Below are positions 32,672 to 41,541 of a stretch of 64,000 nt of DNA, in pieces (position 1 is the first letter of the stretch; every line of letters starts with the position of its first letter). Location of the stretch: assembly GCA_016710015.1 (NCBI GenBank), contig JADJLR010000001.1, forward strand, positions 620,001 to 684,000, written 5' to 3'. Below the pieces are notes generated by a model, which was not told the origin of the DNA, ran no database searches, and was given only the letters and a program-made list of their open reading frames with translations. Both the position numbers and the translations under genes were made by a program. The stretch comes from Flavobacteriales bacterium (GTDB taxonomy: Bacteria > Bacteroidota > Bacteroidia > Flavobacteriales_F > PHOS-HE28).

Positions 32672-34375
32672 ATGACACGGATCTTCAAGTTCGACCTTAG
32701 CAATGTGCGGGGCGACGTGTTCGGCGGGATCACGGCCGGCATCGTTGCACTCCCCTTGGCTTTGGCCTTCGGTGTCCAAAGCGGGTTGGGAGCTGCCGCC
32801 GGTATGTACGGTGCCATGGTCCTCGGCTTTCTGGCCGCATGGTTAGGTGGCACTCCGAGCCAAGTGAGCGGACCCACAGGACCAATGACCGTGGTGAGCG
32901 CAGCTTTGGCCGCCAACATGACCGCAATGGCCGACAGCATCGAGACAGGCCTCAGTGCGGTATTGCTCACTTTCCTGTTGGCCGGCGCGTTGCAAGTGAT
33001 ACTGGGCTTGGTGCGGGTAGGAAAATACATCCGATTGGTACCCTATCCGGTCGTATCGGGATTCATGTCCGGGATCGGCGTGATCATCATTCTCCTACAG
33101 GTGTTCCCGATCATGGGTCATGCCTCCCCGCCAGTGATCATTGATGTTTTCATGGAGGTCGGGCGCCCATTGGCGGGGATCGATGTACATGCCGTCCTGC
33201 TCGCCGCCGTCACACTTGCGATCATCTACCTATTCCCGTTGGTGACCACGAAGATCCCGGGTACGTTGGTGGCGCTCATTCTAGTGAGCATCGTACCGAT
33301 GGTGTTGGGCTGGGACGTTCCCCGGATCGGTAGCATACCACAAGGGCTCCCCGAGTTGAAGATCGCTGGCATGTTCAGCATCGATGCGCATCTATGGAGC
33401 ACGATCTTCACGGACGCTGTCGCCTTGTCGGTCCTCGGATCGTTGGACTCCCTGCTCACCTCTTTGGTCGCGGACAGCAAGACTCGAACACGACATGACA
33501 GTGAGCGCGAACTCATCGGGCAAGGGATCGGGAACATGGCCTCTTCCATCTTTGGGGGCATTCCCGGCGCTGGTGCTACCATGCGCACCGTAGTGAATAT
33601 CCAGGCCGGAGGTCGGACGAGGATCAGCGGTATGATCCATGGGCTTTTCCTCCTCGTGGTGCTCTTGGGTGCAGGCAAACTTGCTGAGGAGATCCCGCTC
33701 GCAGTGCTGGCAGGGATCCTCGTTTCGGTCGGTCTGGCGATCATGGATACGCGGGGGGTGAAGCAGTTGCGCTATGCTCCGCGTGCAGATGCGGCGGTTC
33801 TGGTACTCGTGCTCGTCTTTACGGTCTTCTTCGACCTGATCCAGGCCGTTGCGTTGGGTCTTGCGCTTGCTTCACTCTTATTCATGAAGCGCATGGGGGA
33901 TGAATCGTCGGACCGATCCGAGGTAGGAACAATGGATGAACTGATGCGAGAACCAAAGGACCCGGAGGAACGGGAGTTACATAACATGTTCAAAGGCAAG
34001 GTGCATGTACATAAACTGCATGGTCCACTTCATTTTGGATTTACCAGCACCTTACAGGATATGGCCGCTTCCATTCCCGATACACCCCATGTGTTGATCC
34101 GCATGCGCGAAGTGCCCTTCATGGACCAAAGCGGCTTGAATACCGTAATGGAGATCATCCAAGACCTAAGTGACAAAGGGACCAAGGTGTACATCACCGG
34201 GCTTCAACGGCAGCCCGCGCAACTGCTCAAGGACCTGCACGTTGCACCCGGGATCGTTCCGAAGGAGCATATCCTTAACGGATTCCGGGAACTCCTGCCA
34301 ATAGTGGCGCAATACGAAGGGAACAGCGAGGGTCCACCAGTAAAGGGCAACACTCAAAAGGAGGAACCGAAATGA
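32672..34375 (+). CDS. SulP family anion transporter, probably bicarbonate
   Basis: A 567-residue permease. Residues 1-410 form the SulP membrane domain: GGITAGIVALPLALAFGVQS, the SulP motif SQVSGPTGPMTVV, VPYPVVSGFMSGIGVIII and NMASSIFGGIPGAGATMRTV. Residues about 440-545 form a cytosolic STAS domain (HVLIRMREVPFMDQSGLNTV). Family members exchange sulfate, bicarbonate, oxalate or chloride, often with Na+ or H+. The next gene is a beta-carbonic anhydrase, so uptake of bicarbonate (BicA-like) is the likeliest role. That is inference from neighbourhood. Confidence 0.88.
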   Translation: MTRIFKFDLSNVRGDVFGGITAGIVALPLALAFGVQSGLGAAAGMYGAMVLGFLAAWLGGTPSQVSGPTGPMTVVSAALAANMTAMADSIETGLSAVLLTFLLAGALQVILGLVRVGKYIRLVPYPVVSGFMSGIGVIIILLQVFPIMGHASPPVIIDVFMEVGRPLAGIDVHAVLLAAVTLAIIYLFPLVTTKIPGTLVALILVSIVPMVLGWDVPRIGSIPQGLPELKIAGMFSIDAHLWSTIFTDAVALSVLGSLDSLLTSLVADSKTRTRHDSERELIGQGIGNMASSIFGGIPGAGATMRTVVNIQAGGRTRISGMIHGLFLLVVLLGAGKLAEEIPLAVLAGILVSVGLAIMDTRGVKQLRYAPRADAAVLVLVLVFTVFFDLIQAVALGLALASLLFMKRMGDESSDRSEVGTMDELMREPKDPEERELHNMFKGKVHVHKLHGPLHFGFTSTLQDMAASIPDTPHVLIRMREVPFMDQSGLNTVMEIIQDLSDKGTKVYITGLQRQPAQLLKDLHVAPGIVPKEHILNGFRELLPIVAQYEGNSEGPPVKGNTQKEEPK

Positions 34376-34491
34376 GACCATCGCTATCTGCAAGGAAGGA
34401 CCAACGCTCACAGAGCAATAGGTGGTCCGCAAGTTCGACCCCTCACCGTTGAACACCCCTCTGGACCTTACAAAACAAATGATCAACAAGA

Positions 34492-35139
34492 ATGGAGAGC
34501 TATCGCCGCCTACTTAAGAACAACCAGATCTGGGCAGAGAACTGCGTCGATCGGGACCCGGAATTCTTCAGCCGACTTTCTAAACTACAGGAACCTGAAT
34601 TCTTGTGGATCGGTTGCAGCGATAGCAGGGTTCCCTCCAACGAGATCACGGGGACTCGCCCCGGTGAGATATTCGTTCATCGCAACATAGCGAACATGGT
34701 GGTGAACACCGACCTCAACCTATTGAGCGTGCTCCAGTTTGCTGTCGAGATGTTGAATGTCAAGCATATCATCGTATGTGGCCATTACGGGTGTGGTGGT
34801 GTGAAAGCCGCCATGGGCCATGATGATCTCGGGATCATCAATAAATGGCTGTACAATATCAAGGATGTTCGTCGGATGCACGCTGCGGAACTCGAAGCGA
34901 TACCCTCTGAAGACAAGCGCTTCGATCGGCTCGTTGAACTCAATGTGATGGAACAGGTAAAGGATCTTGCCAAGTCGAGTATCGTACAGCGAGCATGGGC
35001 CGAACGCGGTGGACCTCACCTCCATGGTTGGGTATACGGCTTGAACGATGGTCTGATCCGTCCGTTGTGCGAGATCGAAGCCGGATCAGAGATGGACCCG
35101 ATCTATCGGTTCGACGGATTCGTGAAGGTCGAACGCTGA
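34492..35139 (+). CDS. can: Beta-class carbonic anhydrase
   Basis: A 215-residue zinc enzyme interconverting CO2 and bicarbonate in the cytosol. Zinc ligands and the catalytic dyad are visible: Cys42, Asp44 and Arg46 in GCSDSRVP, then His98 and Cys101 in CGHYGCGGVK. The start SYRRLLKNNQIWAENCVDRD and FVHRNIANMV are typical of the Can/YadF group. The C-terminal GWVYGLNDGLIRPL is complete. It follows the SulP gene by 116 bases on the same strand, and the pair probably supplies bicarbonate to carboxylases. Confidence 0.95.
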   Translation: MESYRRLLKNNQIWAENCVDRDPEFFSRLSKLQEPEFLWIGCSDSRVPSNEITGTRPGEIFVHRNIANMVVNTDLNLLSVLQFAVEMLNVKHIIVCGHYGCGGVKAAMGHDDLGIINKWLYNIKDVRRMHAAELEAIPSEDKRFDRLVELNVMEQVKDLAKSSIVQRAWAERGGPHLHGWVYGLNDGLIRPLCEIEAGSEMDPIYRFDGFVKVER

Positions 35140-35474
35140 CCGAACAGGCGTACTCCGAGTGTCCGACTCGCTCGCTCGTAGGGTTTCTCTCGACCACGAT
35201 CGTGCGGTGAGTGGGATCATGGATGGTCAGGACTGCTCAATGGCGGCCCTTGGAGCATTGCACGTCGCGTTCTCGATACCATTCACTCCCCCCTCGTCAG
35301 CATGCATTGCGCAAGCACCGATCACCTATCCGTTCGCGGTCTTCAAGTCGGAACGGTACGCACTTCCGCATTCTTCTAGATCGCGGACCCTCCCGGGCTC
35401 ATCGTTCGCTACGTACGGATCGGTGTTCCGCTCAGGTTGAGAAGTTGAGGGCGGAACGTCCGGGTCGAGGCATC
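35140..35474. other. Intergenic region without a recognisable gene
   Basis: Between the carbonic anhydrase and the pruA promoter I see no convincing ORF, hairpin terminator or repeat. Confidence 0.5.
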
Positions 35475-35482
35475 TACCTTTG
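35475..35482 (+). promoter_or_regulatory. -7 element of pruA
   Basis: TACCTTTG, 26 bases before the pruA ATG. The leader ends GAAAAAGAAC, A-rich as is usual in Bacteroidota. Confidence 0.6.
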
Positions 35483-35508
35483 CCCGGTCATTGAACGCGA
35501 AAAAGAAC

Positions 35509-37137
35509 ATGGCCAACGCAACTTTCACCCCTCCCACACCCCACAACGAACCCGTCCTCAGCTACGCACCCGGAAGCCCCGAACGAGCAGCCTTGCAAGC
35601 CGAAGTGGATCGTCGGTCGAAGGTGAAGATCGATGCACCGATGTGGATCGGTGGAAAGGCGGTAACGACGAAGGACCAGCGTAAAATGACTTCGCCCCAG
35701 AAGCATGATCATGTGTTGGGCATGGCCCACTATGGCGATGCCAAGACCGTGAAAGCTGCGATCGATGCGGCGCTGAAAGCCAAGCGGGATTGGGAGAATA
35801 TGCCTTGGGAGGACCGGGGCGCGATCCTACTTAAAGCGGCAGACCTGATCAGTGGTCCGTATCGGGCACGGATCAATGCCGCCACCATGTTGGGTCAAGG
35901 CAAGAACGCGTACCAAGCGGAGATCGATGCCGCCTGTGAATTCGCTGACTTCCTGCGATTCAACGTGTCATACGCAGCCCAGATCTACAAGGACCAACCT
36001 GTCAGCTCGCCAGGTGTTTGGAACCGTTTGGAGTACCGTGCGCTCGAAGGCTTCGTCTTCGCGTTGACCCCCTTCAACTTCACAGCGATCGCCGGCAACC
36101 TGCCAAGTGCATGCGCCCTAATGGGAAATACAGTGGTTTGGAAGTGTGCGGATACCCAATGCTACAGCGCGCAGGTCATCATGGAGATCTTCATGCAGGC
36201 GGGCTTGCCTGCTGGGGTGATAAACCTGATCCATGTGGAAGGACCCGTTGCTGGGGAAGTGATCTTCAAACACAAGGATTTCGCGGGGATCCACTTCACA
36301 GGAAGCACAGGTGTATTCCGCCACATCTGGCAAACGATCGGAAATAACCTTCCACTTTACCGCAGCTATCCACGCATCGTAGGCGAGACCGGAGGCAAGG
36401 ACTTCGTGCTCGCGCACCCGAGTGCAGATCCAGTCGTAGTGGCCACGGCCCTTTCACGTGGTGCTTTCGAATTCCAAGGACAAAAATGTAGCGCGGCCAG
36501 CCGGGCCTACATCCCTGAGAACATCTGGCCGCAAGTGAAGAAGGAACTCCTGGCCGATCTCGCCGAAATGAAGATGGGCGACCCGCGCGACTTCAAGAAC
36601 TTCATCGGCGCAGTGATCGACGAAAAGGCATTCGACAAGATCAGCGGATATATTGATGGGTTGAAGAAGGACAAGAAGAATGTCCAGATCATCGCCGGTG
36701 GGAAGTACGACAAGTCCAAGGGCTACTTCATCGAGCCGACCGTTGCCGTGACGAAGGATCCAAAGAGCACCACGATGTGTGAGGAGATCTTCGGTCCCGT
36801 GCTGACCATTCATGTGTACAGTCCGAACCGGTGGATGGATACCTTGAAGCTGGTGGATAGCACAGGGGAATACGCCTTGACCGGTGCCGTGATCAGTAAC
36901 GACCGTGGGAGCATCGTGCAGGCCATGCAAGTACTGCGGCATAGTGCGGGTAACTTCTACATCAACGACAAGCCTACGGGTGCAGTTGTCGGACAGCAGC
37001 CTTTCGGTGGCGCGCGCGGAAGCGGCACCAACGACAAGGCCGGTAGTTACCTGAACCTCATTCGCTGGGTAAGCCCTCGAACCATCAAGGAGACCTTCGT
37101 TCCCGCGACCGAACACGGGTACCCTTTCTTGGGTTGA
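35509..37137 (+). CDS. pruA: L-glutamate gamma-semialdehyde dehydrogenase (1-pyrroline-5-carboxylate dehydrogenase)
   Basis: A 542-residue aldehyde dehydrogenase oxidising glutamate semialdehyde to glutamate with NAD+, the second step of proline breakdown. It has the ALDH core: FALTPFNFTAIAGNLPSACA, HFTGSTGVFRHIW, GETGGKDFVLAHPSAD with the catalytic Glu, and the nucleophilic Cys in FEFQGQKCSAASRAYIPE. Length and these motifs fit the P5CDH group rather than general ALDHs. I chose the ATG at 35509 over a TTG 18 bases upstream. No proline dehydrogenase gene is adjacent. Confidence 0.94.
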   Translation: MANATFTPPTPHNEPVLSYAPGSPERAALQAEVDRRSKVKIDAPMWIGGKAVTTKDQRKMTSPQKHDHVLGMAHYGDAKTVKAAIDAALKAKRDWENMPWEDRGAILLKAADLISGPYRARINAATMLGQGKNAYQAEIDAACEFADFLRFNVSYAAQIYKDQPVSSPGVWNRLEYRALEGFVFALTPFNFTAIAGNLPSACALMGNTVVWKCADTQCYSAQVIMEIFMQAGLPAGVINLIHVEGPVAGEVIFKHKDFAGIHFTGSTGVFRHIWQTIGNNLPLYRSYPRIVGETGGKDFVLAHPSADPVVVATALSRGAFEFQGQKCSAASRAYIPENIWPQVKKELLADLAEMKMGDPRDFKNFIGAVIDEKAFDKISGYIDGLKKDKKNVQIIAGGKYDKSKGYFIEPTVAVTKDPKSTTMCEEIFGPVLTIHVYSPNRWMDTLKLVDSTGEYALTGAVISNDRGSIVQAMQVLRHSAGNFYINDKPTGAVVGQQPFGGARGSGTNDKAGSYLNLIRWVSPRTIKETFVPATEHGYPFLG

Positions 37138-37208
37138 TGGAGAAGGAGAAGGTGGCGGTGGCCAGGTGGTAGTGGGCAGGTGTTGCAGGCGCTCCTGCAT
37201 CCTGCCGA

Positions 37209-37236
37209 TTGCTTACTGCTTACTTCTTACTTCTTA
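37209..37236. repeat. Short heptamer array (GCTTACT type, 4 units)
   Basis: GCTTACT, GCTTACT, TCTTACT, TCTTAAG in direct succession, about 70 bases upstream of the phosphatase gene start. The preceding bases 37138-37208 are GA- and GGT-rich with a small GCAGG/CCTGC hairpin. Confidence 0.8.
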
Positions 37237-37307
37237 AGAACGGAACAACCGAGCACGAAACCACGTAGGAACGCAGGCCGGAGACAGGATCTCCGGCAAC
37301 GCAATCC

Positions 37308-38771
37308 GTGGAATTCCGTCCGAAGCACACCAAGCATAAGGTCCTACTCGCCGTTTACGGAGCGCTATTCCTGCTCTGTATCGGTGTCATTGCCTTCGTC
37401 CATCAAGGCGAGCAACGTGCCCGGCAGGTACAAGGGTTGTCCCAACTGGAAAGCATCACCGCCACACTTTCCGAACAGATCCCACACGGCCATATCACGG
37501 CCTTGATGGAACGGTATGATGGCCGGGGCATGATCTTCAAGAACACCCAGGATGCTTGGTACTACGTGTTGCACGAACGCTTGCGCAAAGCGGCCGAACG
37601 AAATGGCTTGGAAGCACCATTGGAGATCCTGGTGCATGACACCATGAAGCAGGAACTACAGGTCCTAGTGACCTCGGCCGAAACACCTCGATTCCGTGAC
37701 CCTTGGAACGGAGATGAAGCCTTGATCCTCCCGCACTACGAGGCTGAAGGCCATACCATTCCCAGTGCGAATGGACGACCGGAACTCATGGCATTCGGAT
37801 CCATTCGCGATGTGGATGGTCACGTGCTGGGTATCGTATTCGCACGCCGTTCAACAGCCACTGTGGTCGCCGCTGCACAGACCTCCTTGTTTCGCAACAT
37901 CGCCATCGCGTTGGTGGTATTCGGACTGGTCGGCTTTCTCCTGTTCCGCTACATCGGCCGATGGCTGAATGCGGACGAAGCCGCACACGACCAAGTAAAG
38001 GCGCGCAATGCCGACATGACCGATGGCATGGCTTATGCCGCCAAGATCCAACGGGCATTGGTGCCCTCTGCATTGATCTACGACGAACTCTTCGCGGACT
38101 CCTTCGTCATCGATCGGCCAAAGGACCTTGTTAGCGGAGACTTCCACTGGGTACTTCGGATCGATGACGACACCTGTTTCGTCGCAGCGGCAGATTGTAC
38201 CGGCCACGGAATGCCCGGAGCCATGATGGCCACCGTCGGTTGCTCCTTGCTGAACGAGATCGTCCCCCAACATGCGGAAAAGGACCCCGCAGAGATCCTA
38301 CGCATCTTGCACGCACGCATGGTGGCGGCCTTGCATCAACAAGGCAAAGAACGTGGTGCGGGCGATGGCATGGACGTAGCCCTGTGCCGTGTGGATCGGC
38401 GACAGAGCGAGATCCTGTTCGCCGGAGCCTACCGACCGCTTTATTGGCTGCATCAGGGTCAACTCAGCATCATCAACGGTGATCGGCGGCCTGTAGGCGG
38501 CGGGCACCAGACCGAGGATCGGCACTTCACCACCCACCGGTTGGCATATACCGCTGGCGACCGCATCTATCTCTTCAGCGATGGGTACGTGGACCAGTTC
38601 GGTGGGCCGGAACGAAAGCGATTCATGACTTCGCGGTTGGCCGATCTACTTGTGAAGCACCAGCAACTGCCATTGAAGGAACAGGCCGTGTTACTGGACC
38701 GCGCTTTCTTGGATTGGAAAGGGGCCGGGGAGCAAATGGACGATATCTGTATGCTCGGGCTTGCCGTTTGA
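37308..38771 (+). CDS. SpoIIE/PP2C-type serine phosphatase with extracytoplasmic sensor
   Basis: A 487-residue protein. It has an N-terminal helix (LAVYGALFLLCIGVIAFV, 14-31), a periplasmic region of about 165 residues, a second helix (IAIALVVFGLVGFLLF, near 203) and a C-terminal PP2C-like phosphatase domain. Metal-binding Asp residues are visible in KDLVSGDFHW, ADCTGHGMPGAMMATVG, GDGMDVALC and LFSDGYVDQFGG. Such proteins dephosphorylate anti-sigma antagonists or other Ser/Thr-phosphorylated partners in response to an external signal. No partner STAS or kinase gene is adjacent. The start is GTG at 37308; there is no suitable ATG. Confidence 0.86.
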   Translation: MEFRPKHTKHKVLLAVYGALFLLCIGVIAFVHQGEQRARQVQGLSQLESITATLSEQIPHGHITALMERYDGRGMIFKNTQDAWYYVLHERLRKAAERNGLEAPLEILVHDTMKQELQVLVTSAETPRFRDPWNGDEALILPHYEAEGHTIPSANGRPELMAFGSIRDVDGHVLGIVFARRSTATVVAAAQTSLFRNIAIALVVFGLVGFLLFRYIGRWLNADEAAHDQVKARNADMTDGMAYAAKIQRALVPSALIYDELFADSFVIDRPKDLVSGDFHWVLRIDDDTCFVAAADCTGHGMPGAMMATVGCSLLNEIVPQHAEKDPAEILRILHARMVAALHQQGKERGAGDGMDVALCRVDRRQSEILFAGAYRPLYWLHQGQLSIINGDRRPVGGGHQTEDRHFTTHRLAYTAGDRIYLFSDGYVDQFGGPERKRFMTSRLADLLVKHQQLPLKEQAVLLDRAFLDWKGAGEQMDDICMLGLAV

Positions 38772-38799
38772 ACTCGGGTTCCGGTTCCAACCAGCCTCC

Positions 38800-38807
38800 T
38801 ATCTTTG
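38800..38807 (+). promoter_or_regulatory. -7 element of the DUF349 gene cluster
   Basis: TATCTTTG, 35 bases before the ATG at 38843. It probably drives the DUF349, thioesterase and following genes. Confidence 0.6.
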
Positions 38808-38842
38808 GGCTGACGGTCGAGAAGTGGCCATCGAAAGCGCGC

Positions 38843-40588
38843 ATGGTAACGAAAGCAGAGCTGATCGAACGGCTCGAAGGAGCAGTAGCGATGGAGGATG
38901 TGGAAGCTGCATCCGAAGCCGTTGAGGGAGTCAAGGAAGCCTATGAGGCATTGATCGCAGCATCCAATGAACATTCGAGTGATGAGTCATCGGAGGATGA
39001 GGATGCATCCGACAATGCTTCTGGCGATACCACACCTGTGGCCATCGAGTCCGCCCCGTTGACGGACGAAGAGGACAAGCGGTTCAAACAACTGCTCGAC
39101 TCCTTCAACCAACGCATCAACGACATCCGGCGCAAGAAGGCCAAGGAAGAAGCTGACAACTTGGCGACCAAGAAGGCGATCATGGACGAATTGAAGTCCC
39201 TGATCGCTGGTGAGGAGAACATCGGCACAGCCTTCCAACGATTCGCCGAACTGCAAGAGCAGTGGAAGACCATCGGCCCCATTCCGCAGCAACACTACCG
39301 TGATCTACAGAACGATTACTCGCACCTGCGCGACGAGTTCTTCTACCACATCCGCATCTACAAGGAACTGCGGGATCATGACCTGCGGAAGAACACGGCC
39401 TTGAAACAGGCCCTGATCAGTGATGTGGAAAGTCTGGCGCAGAAAGACAATGTGAAGGAATTGGAGCAAGGTGTGAAGGAGTATCAGGAAAAGTGGCACC
39501 AAGTGGGGCCCGTGGTCCGGGAGGAATGGGAGGAGATCCGCGACCGGTTCTCAACGGCCACACGCACCATTTACGACAAGGTGCATGAGTATTACAAAGC
39601 ACGCCGCACGGAACACGAAGCGAACCTGCAAGCAAAGCAAGCCTTGGTGGAGAAGGTGAAACTGGTCACCGCAGAATTGAACGCCACCACGACCAAGGAA
39701 TGGACTGCATTCACTGATCAGGTATTGGAATTGCAGAATGCGTGGAAGGCGATCGGCTTCGCCACAAAGAAGGACAACGAACGGATCTGGAAGGAATTCC
39801 GGACCGCATGCAACGGATTCTTTGATGCGAAGAAGGCGTTCTTTGACCAGTTGAAGGACCAGTTCAAGGTGGTTCGCGACAAGAAACAAGCCTTATTGGA
39901 TGAAGCGGTGAGTTTGAAGGACAGCACCGAATGGCGCCAGACCGCAGACCGCTTGAAACACTTACAACAGCAGTGGAAGGAAGCCGGAAGTGCCGGCCCT
40001 AGGGACGAGAACCGGTTGTGGAACAAGTTCCGCGAAGCCTGCGATGGATTCTTCCAAGCGCGCAAGACCACCTTTGAAAAGTTGGATGCCGAACAAGCCG
40101 TGAACGCGCAAGAGAAGGAAGCGTTGATCGCCGAGATCGAGGCCTTCGCGCATACCGGCGAACGTACCAAGGACATCGAGACCCTCAAATCATTCTCCTT
40201 GCGTTGGATGAATTCCGGACGCGTATCGCCGAAGCTCTACGATGCCTTCAGCGAACGGTACCGTGCTGCATTGGACAAGCACTACGGTCAATTGAAAATG
40301 GAGGTCGAAGAACGCCGTCGCATGCAATTCCAGGACCGCATGGACGACCTGAAGAGCGCACCGGATGGCAAGTTCCATATCGAGAAGGAGAGCCGTTTCG
40401 TCAAACGCAAGATCGAAGAGTTGGAGGGCGAGATGCGCACCATGGAGCGGAGCATGGGCATGTTCAACTTCAAAAGCGCCAGTGGCGAAGCGATGAAGAA
40501 GGATATGGAGAAGAAGATCGAAAAGCTGGGTCGGGATGTGGAACGGCTCAAGGGGCAGCACCGCGAATTGCTCAAGGAATTGAAGTGA
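38843..40588 (+). CDS. DUF349 repeat protein
   Basis: A 581-residue highly charged, mostly helical protein. After an acidic N-terminal linker it has at least four DUF349 repeats, recognisable by the Trp-containing core: FAELQEQWKTIGPIPQQHYR, EYQEKWHQVGPVVREEWEEI, ELQNAWKAIGFATKKDNERI and HLQQQWKEAGSAGPRDENRL, with a weaker fifth. A long coiled coil closes the protein. DUF349 proteins are widespread in Bacteroidota and Actinobacteria and have no settled function. I chose the ATG at 38843; upstream codons overlap the phosphatase gene. It overlaps the thioesterase start by four bases (GTGA). Confidence 0.85.
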   Translation: MVTKAELIERLEGAVAMEDVEAASEAVEGVKEAYEALIAASNEHSSDESSEDEDASDNASGDTTPVAIESAPLTDEEDKRFKQLLDSFNQRINDIRRKKAKEEADNLATKKAIMDELKSLIAGEENIGTAFQRFAELQEQWKTIGPIPQQHYRDLQNDYSHLRDEFFYHIRIYKELRDHDLRKNTALKQALISDVESLAQKDNVKELEQGVKEYQEKWHQVGPVVREEWEEIRDRFSTATRTIYDKVHEYYKARRTEHEANLQAKQALVEKVKLVTAELNATTTKEWTAFTDQVLELQNAWKAIGFATKKDNERIWKEFRTACNGFFDAKKAFFDQLKDQFKVVRDKKQALLDEAVSLKDSTEWRQTADRLKHLQQQWKEAGSAGPRDENRLWNKFREACDGFFQARKTTFEKLDAEQAVNAQEKEALIAEIEAFAHTGERTKDIETLKSFSLRWMNSGRVSPKLYDAFSERYRAALDKHYGQLKMEVEERRRMQFQDRMDDLKSAPDGKFHIEKESRFVKRKIEELEGEMRTMERSMGMFNFKSASGEAMKKDMEKKIEKLGRDVERLKGQHRELLKELK

Positions 40589-41007
40589 GTGAACCAAAGG
40601 AATTGCCCGTTGGCCTGGAGATCGAGGTCGCTTGGGGTGAGCAGGATGCCTTTGCCCACCTGAACAATGTGGTGTACTTCCGCTACTTCGAGAATGTGCG
40701 TATGCACTTCTTGGATCGCATTGGCGTGCTTCGTTCTCACCAAGAACAAGGCATCGGCGTGATCCTGGCCAGCACCACGTGCGATTTCGTGCGGCCCGTG
40801 CAATGGCCGTCGCGTTTGTTGGTCCGCACCGGTTGCACGGCCATTGGCAACACCAGCTTCACAATGGCATACCGCATCACGAACCAGCTTGGTGAAGTGG
40901 TGGCGACAGGTTCGAGCGTGCAGGTGATGTACGACTACGGGGCTGAACACAAGGTACGGATACCGGATGTCGTGCGCGAAGCCATTCAGGCAACACAAGG
41001 TGACTAA
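40585..41007 (+). CDS. 4HBT family acyl-CoA thioesterase
   Basis: A 140-residue hot-dog fold thioesterase hydrolysing acyl-CoA esters. The 4HBT signature is VAWGEQDAFAHLNNVVYFRY followed by FENVRMHFLDRIG, where the catalytic position normally Asp ('YxDTDxxGHVNN') is represented by EQDAFAHLNN with its Asp. The tail (SFTMAYRITNQLGEVVATGS) is typical of the YbgC/FadM group. The only in-family start is GTG at 40585, forming GTGA with the DUF349 stop and so implying coupled translation. Confidence 0.86.
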   Translation: MSEPKELPVGLEIEVAWGEQDAFAHLNNVVYFRYFENVRMHFLDRIGVLRSHQEQGIGVILASTTCDFVRPVQWPSRLLVRTGCTAIGNTSFTMAYRITNQLGEVVATGSSVQVMYDYGAEHKVRIPDVVREAIQATQGD

Positions 41008-41016
41008 CTTGGTACC

Positions 41017-41541
41017 ATGTATCGGGCCTTCCCTACCCTCTTGTTACTCGGAATCATTTCGTGTTCGCCGCAGGAACCGAAGCAAGATCCTGCGACTGCC
41101 CATCTTGCGGAACCAACCACGGTGGATCTGGACGGATTGATGGGCGAGTGGGCCGATGTGCAGGATAGCGGCAGAACGGTCTTCAACGAACATTGGCACC
41201 GGGCCCCGGACGGAACATTGGTGGGACTGGGTTGTGTGCTTTCCGGAAGGGACACCGTTTTCATCGAGCATCTCGGGATCCTGCACCAGGATGGCAAGAT
41301 CCAGTACGCTGCGACGATCGACGCGCAGAACTCAGGAGAAGTGGTCCTTTTCGAATTGGTGCATCGCACGGACAGTTTGGTCTTCACCAACCCGGACCAC
41401 GACTATCCGCAGCGGATCGTGTATGTGCCGAATGGCCCCGATGCGTGGAACGTATTCGTTTCTGGCACGGCCAAGGGAATGCGTACCATGGACCACTACC
41501 AGTTCAAACGTAAAGTAGCGTCCGGATCCTCGGGTAGCTGA
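41017..41541 (+). CDS. Lipoprotein with DUF6265-like domain
   Basis: A 174-residue protein with a signal peptide ending in a lipobox (LLLLGIISC, Cys16) and a beta-rich domain: LMGEWADVQDSGRTVFNEHW, DGTLVGLGCVLSGRDTVFIE, VFTNPDHDYPQRIVYV. This pattern ('GxW...E.W......L.G......FENPxHDFPQRI.Y') fits the DUF6265 group of Bacteroidota lipoproteins of unknown function. It lies nine bases after the thioesterase, and its stop overlaps the next start (TGATG). Confidence 0.75.
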   Translation: MYRAFPTLLLLGIISCSPQEPKQDPATAHLAEPTTVDLDGLMGEWADVQDSGRTVFNEHWHRAPDGTLVGLGCVLSGRDTVFIEHLGILHQDGKIQYAATIDAQNSGEVVLFELVHRTDSLVFTNPDHDYPQRIVYVPNGPDAWNVFVSGTAKGMRTMDHYQFKRKVASGSSGS

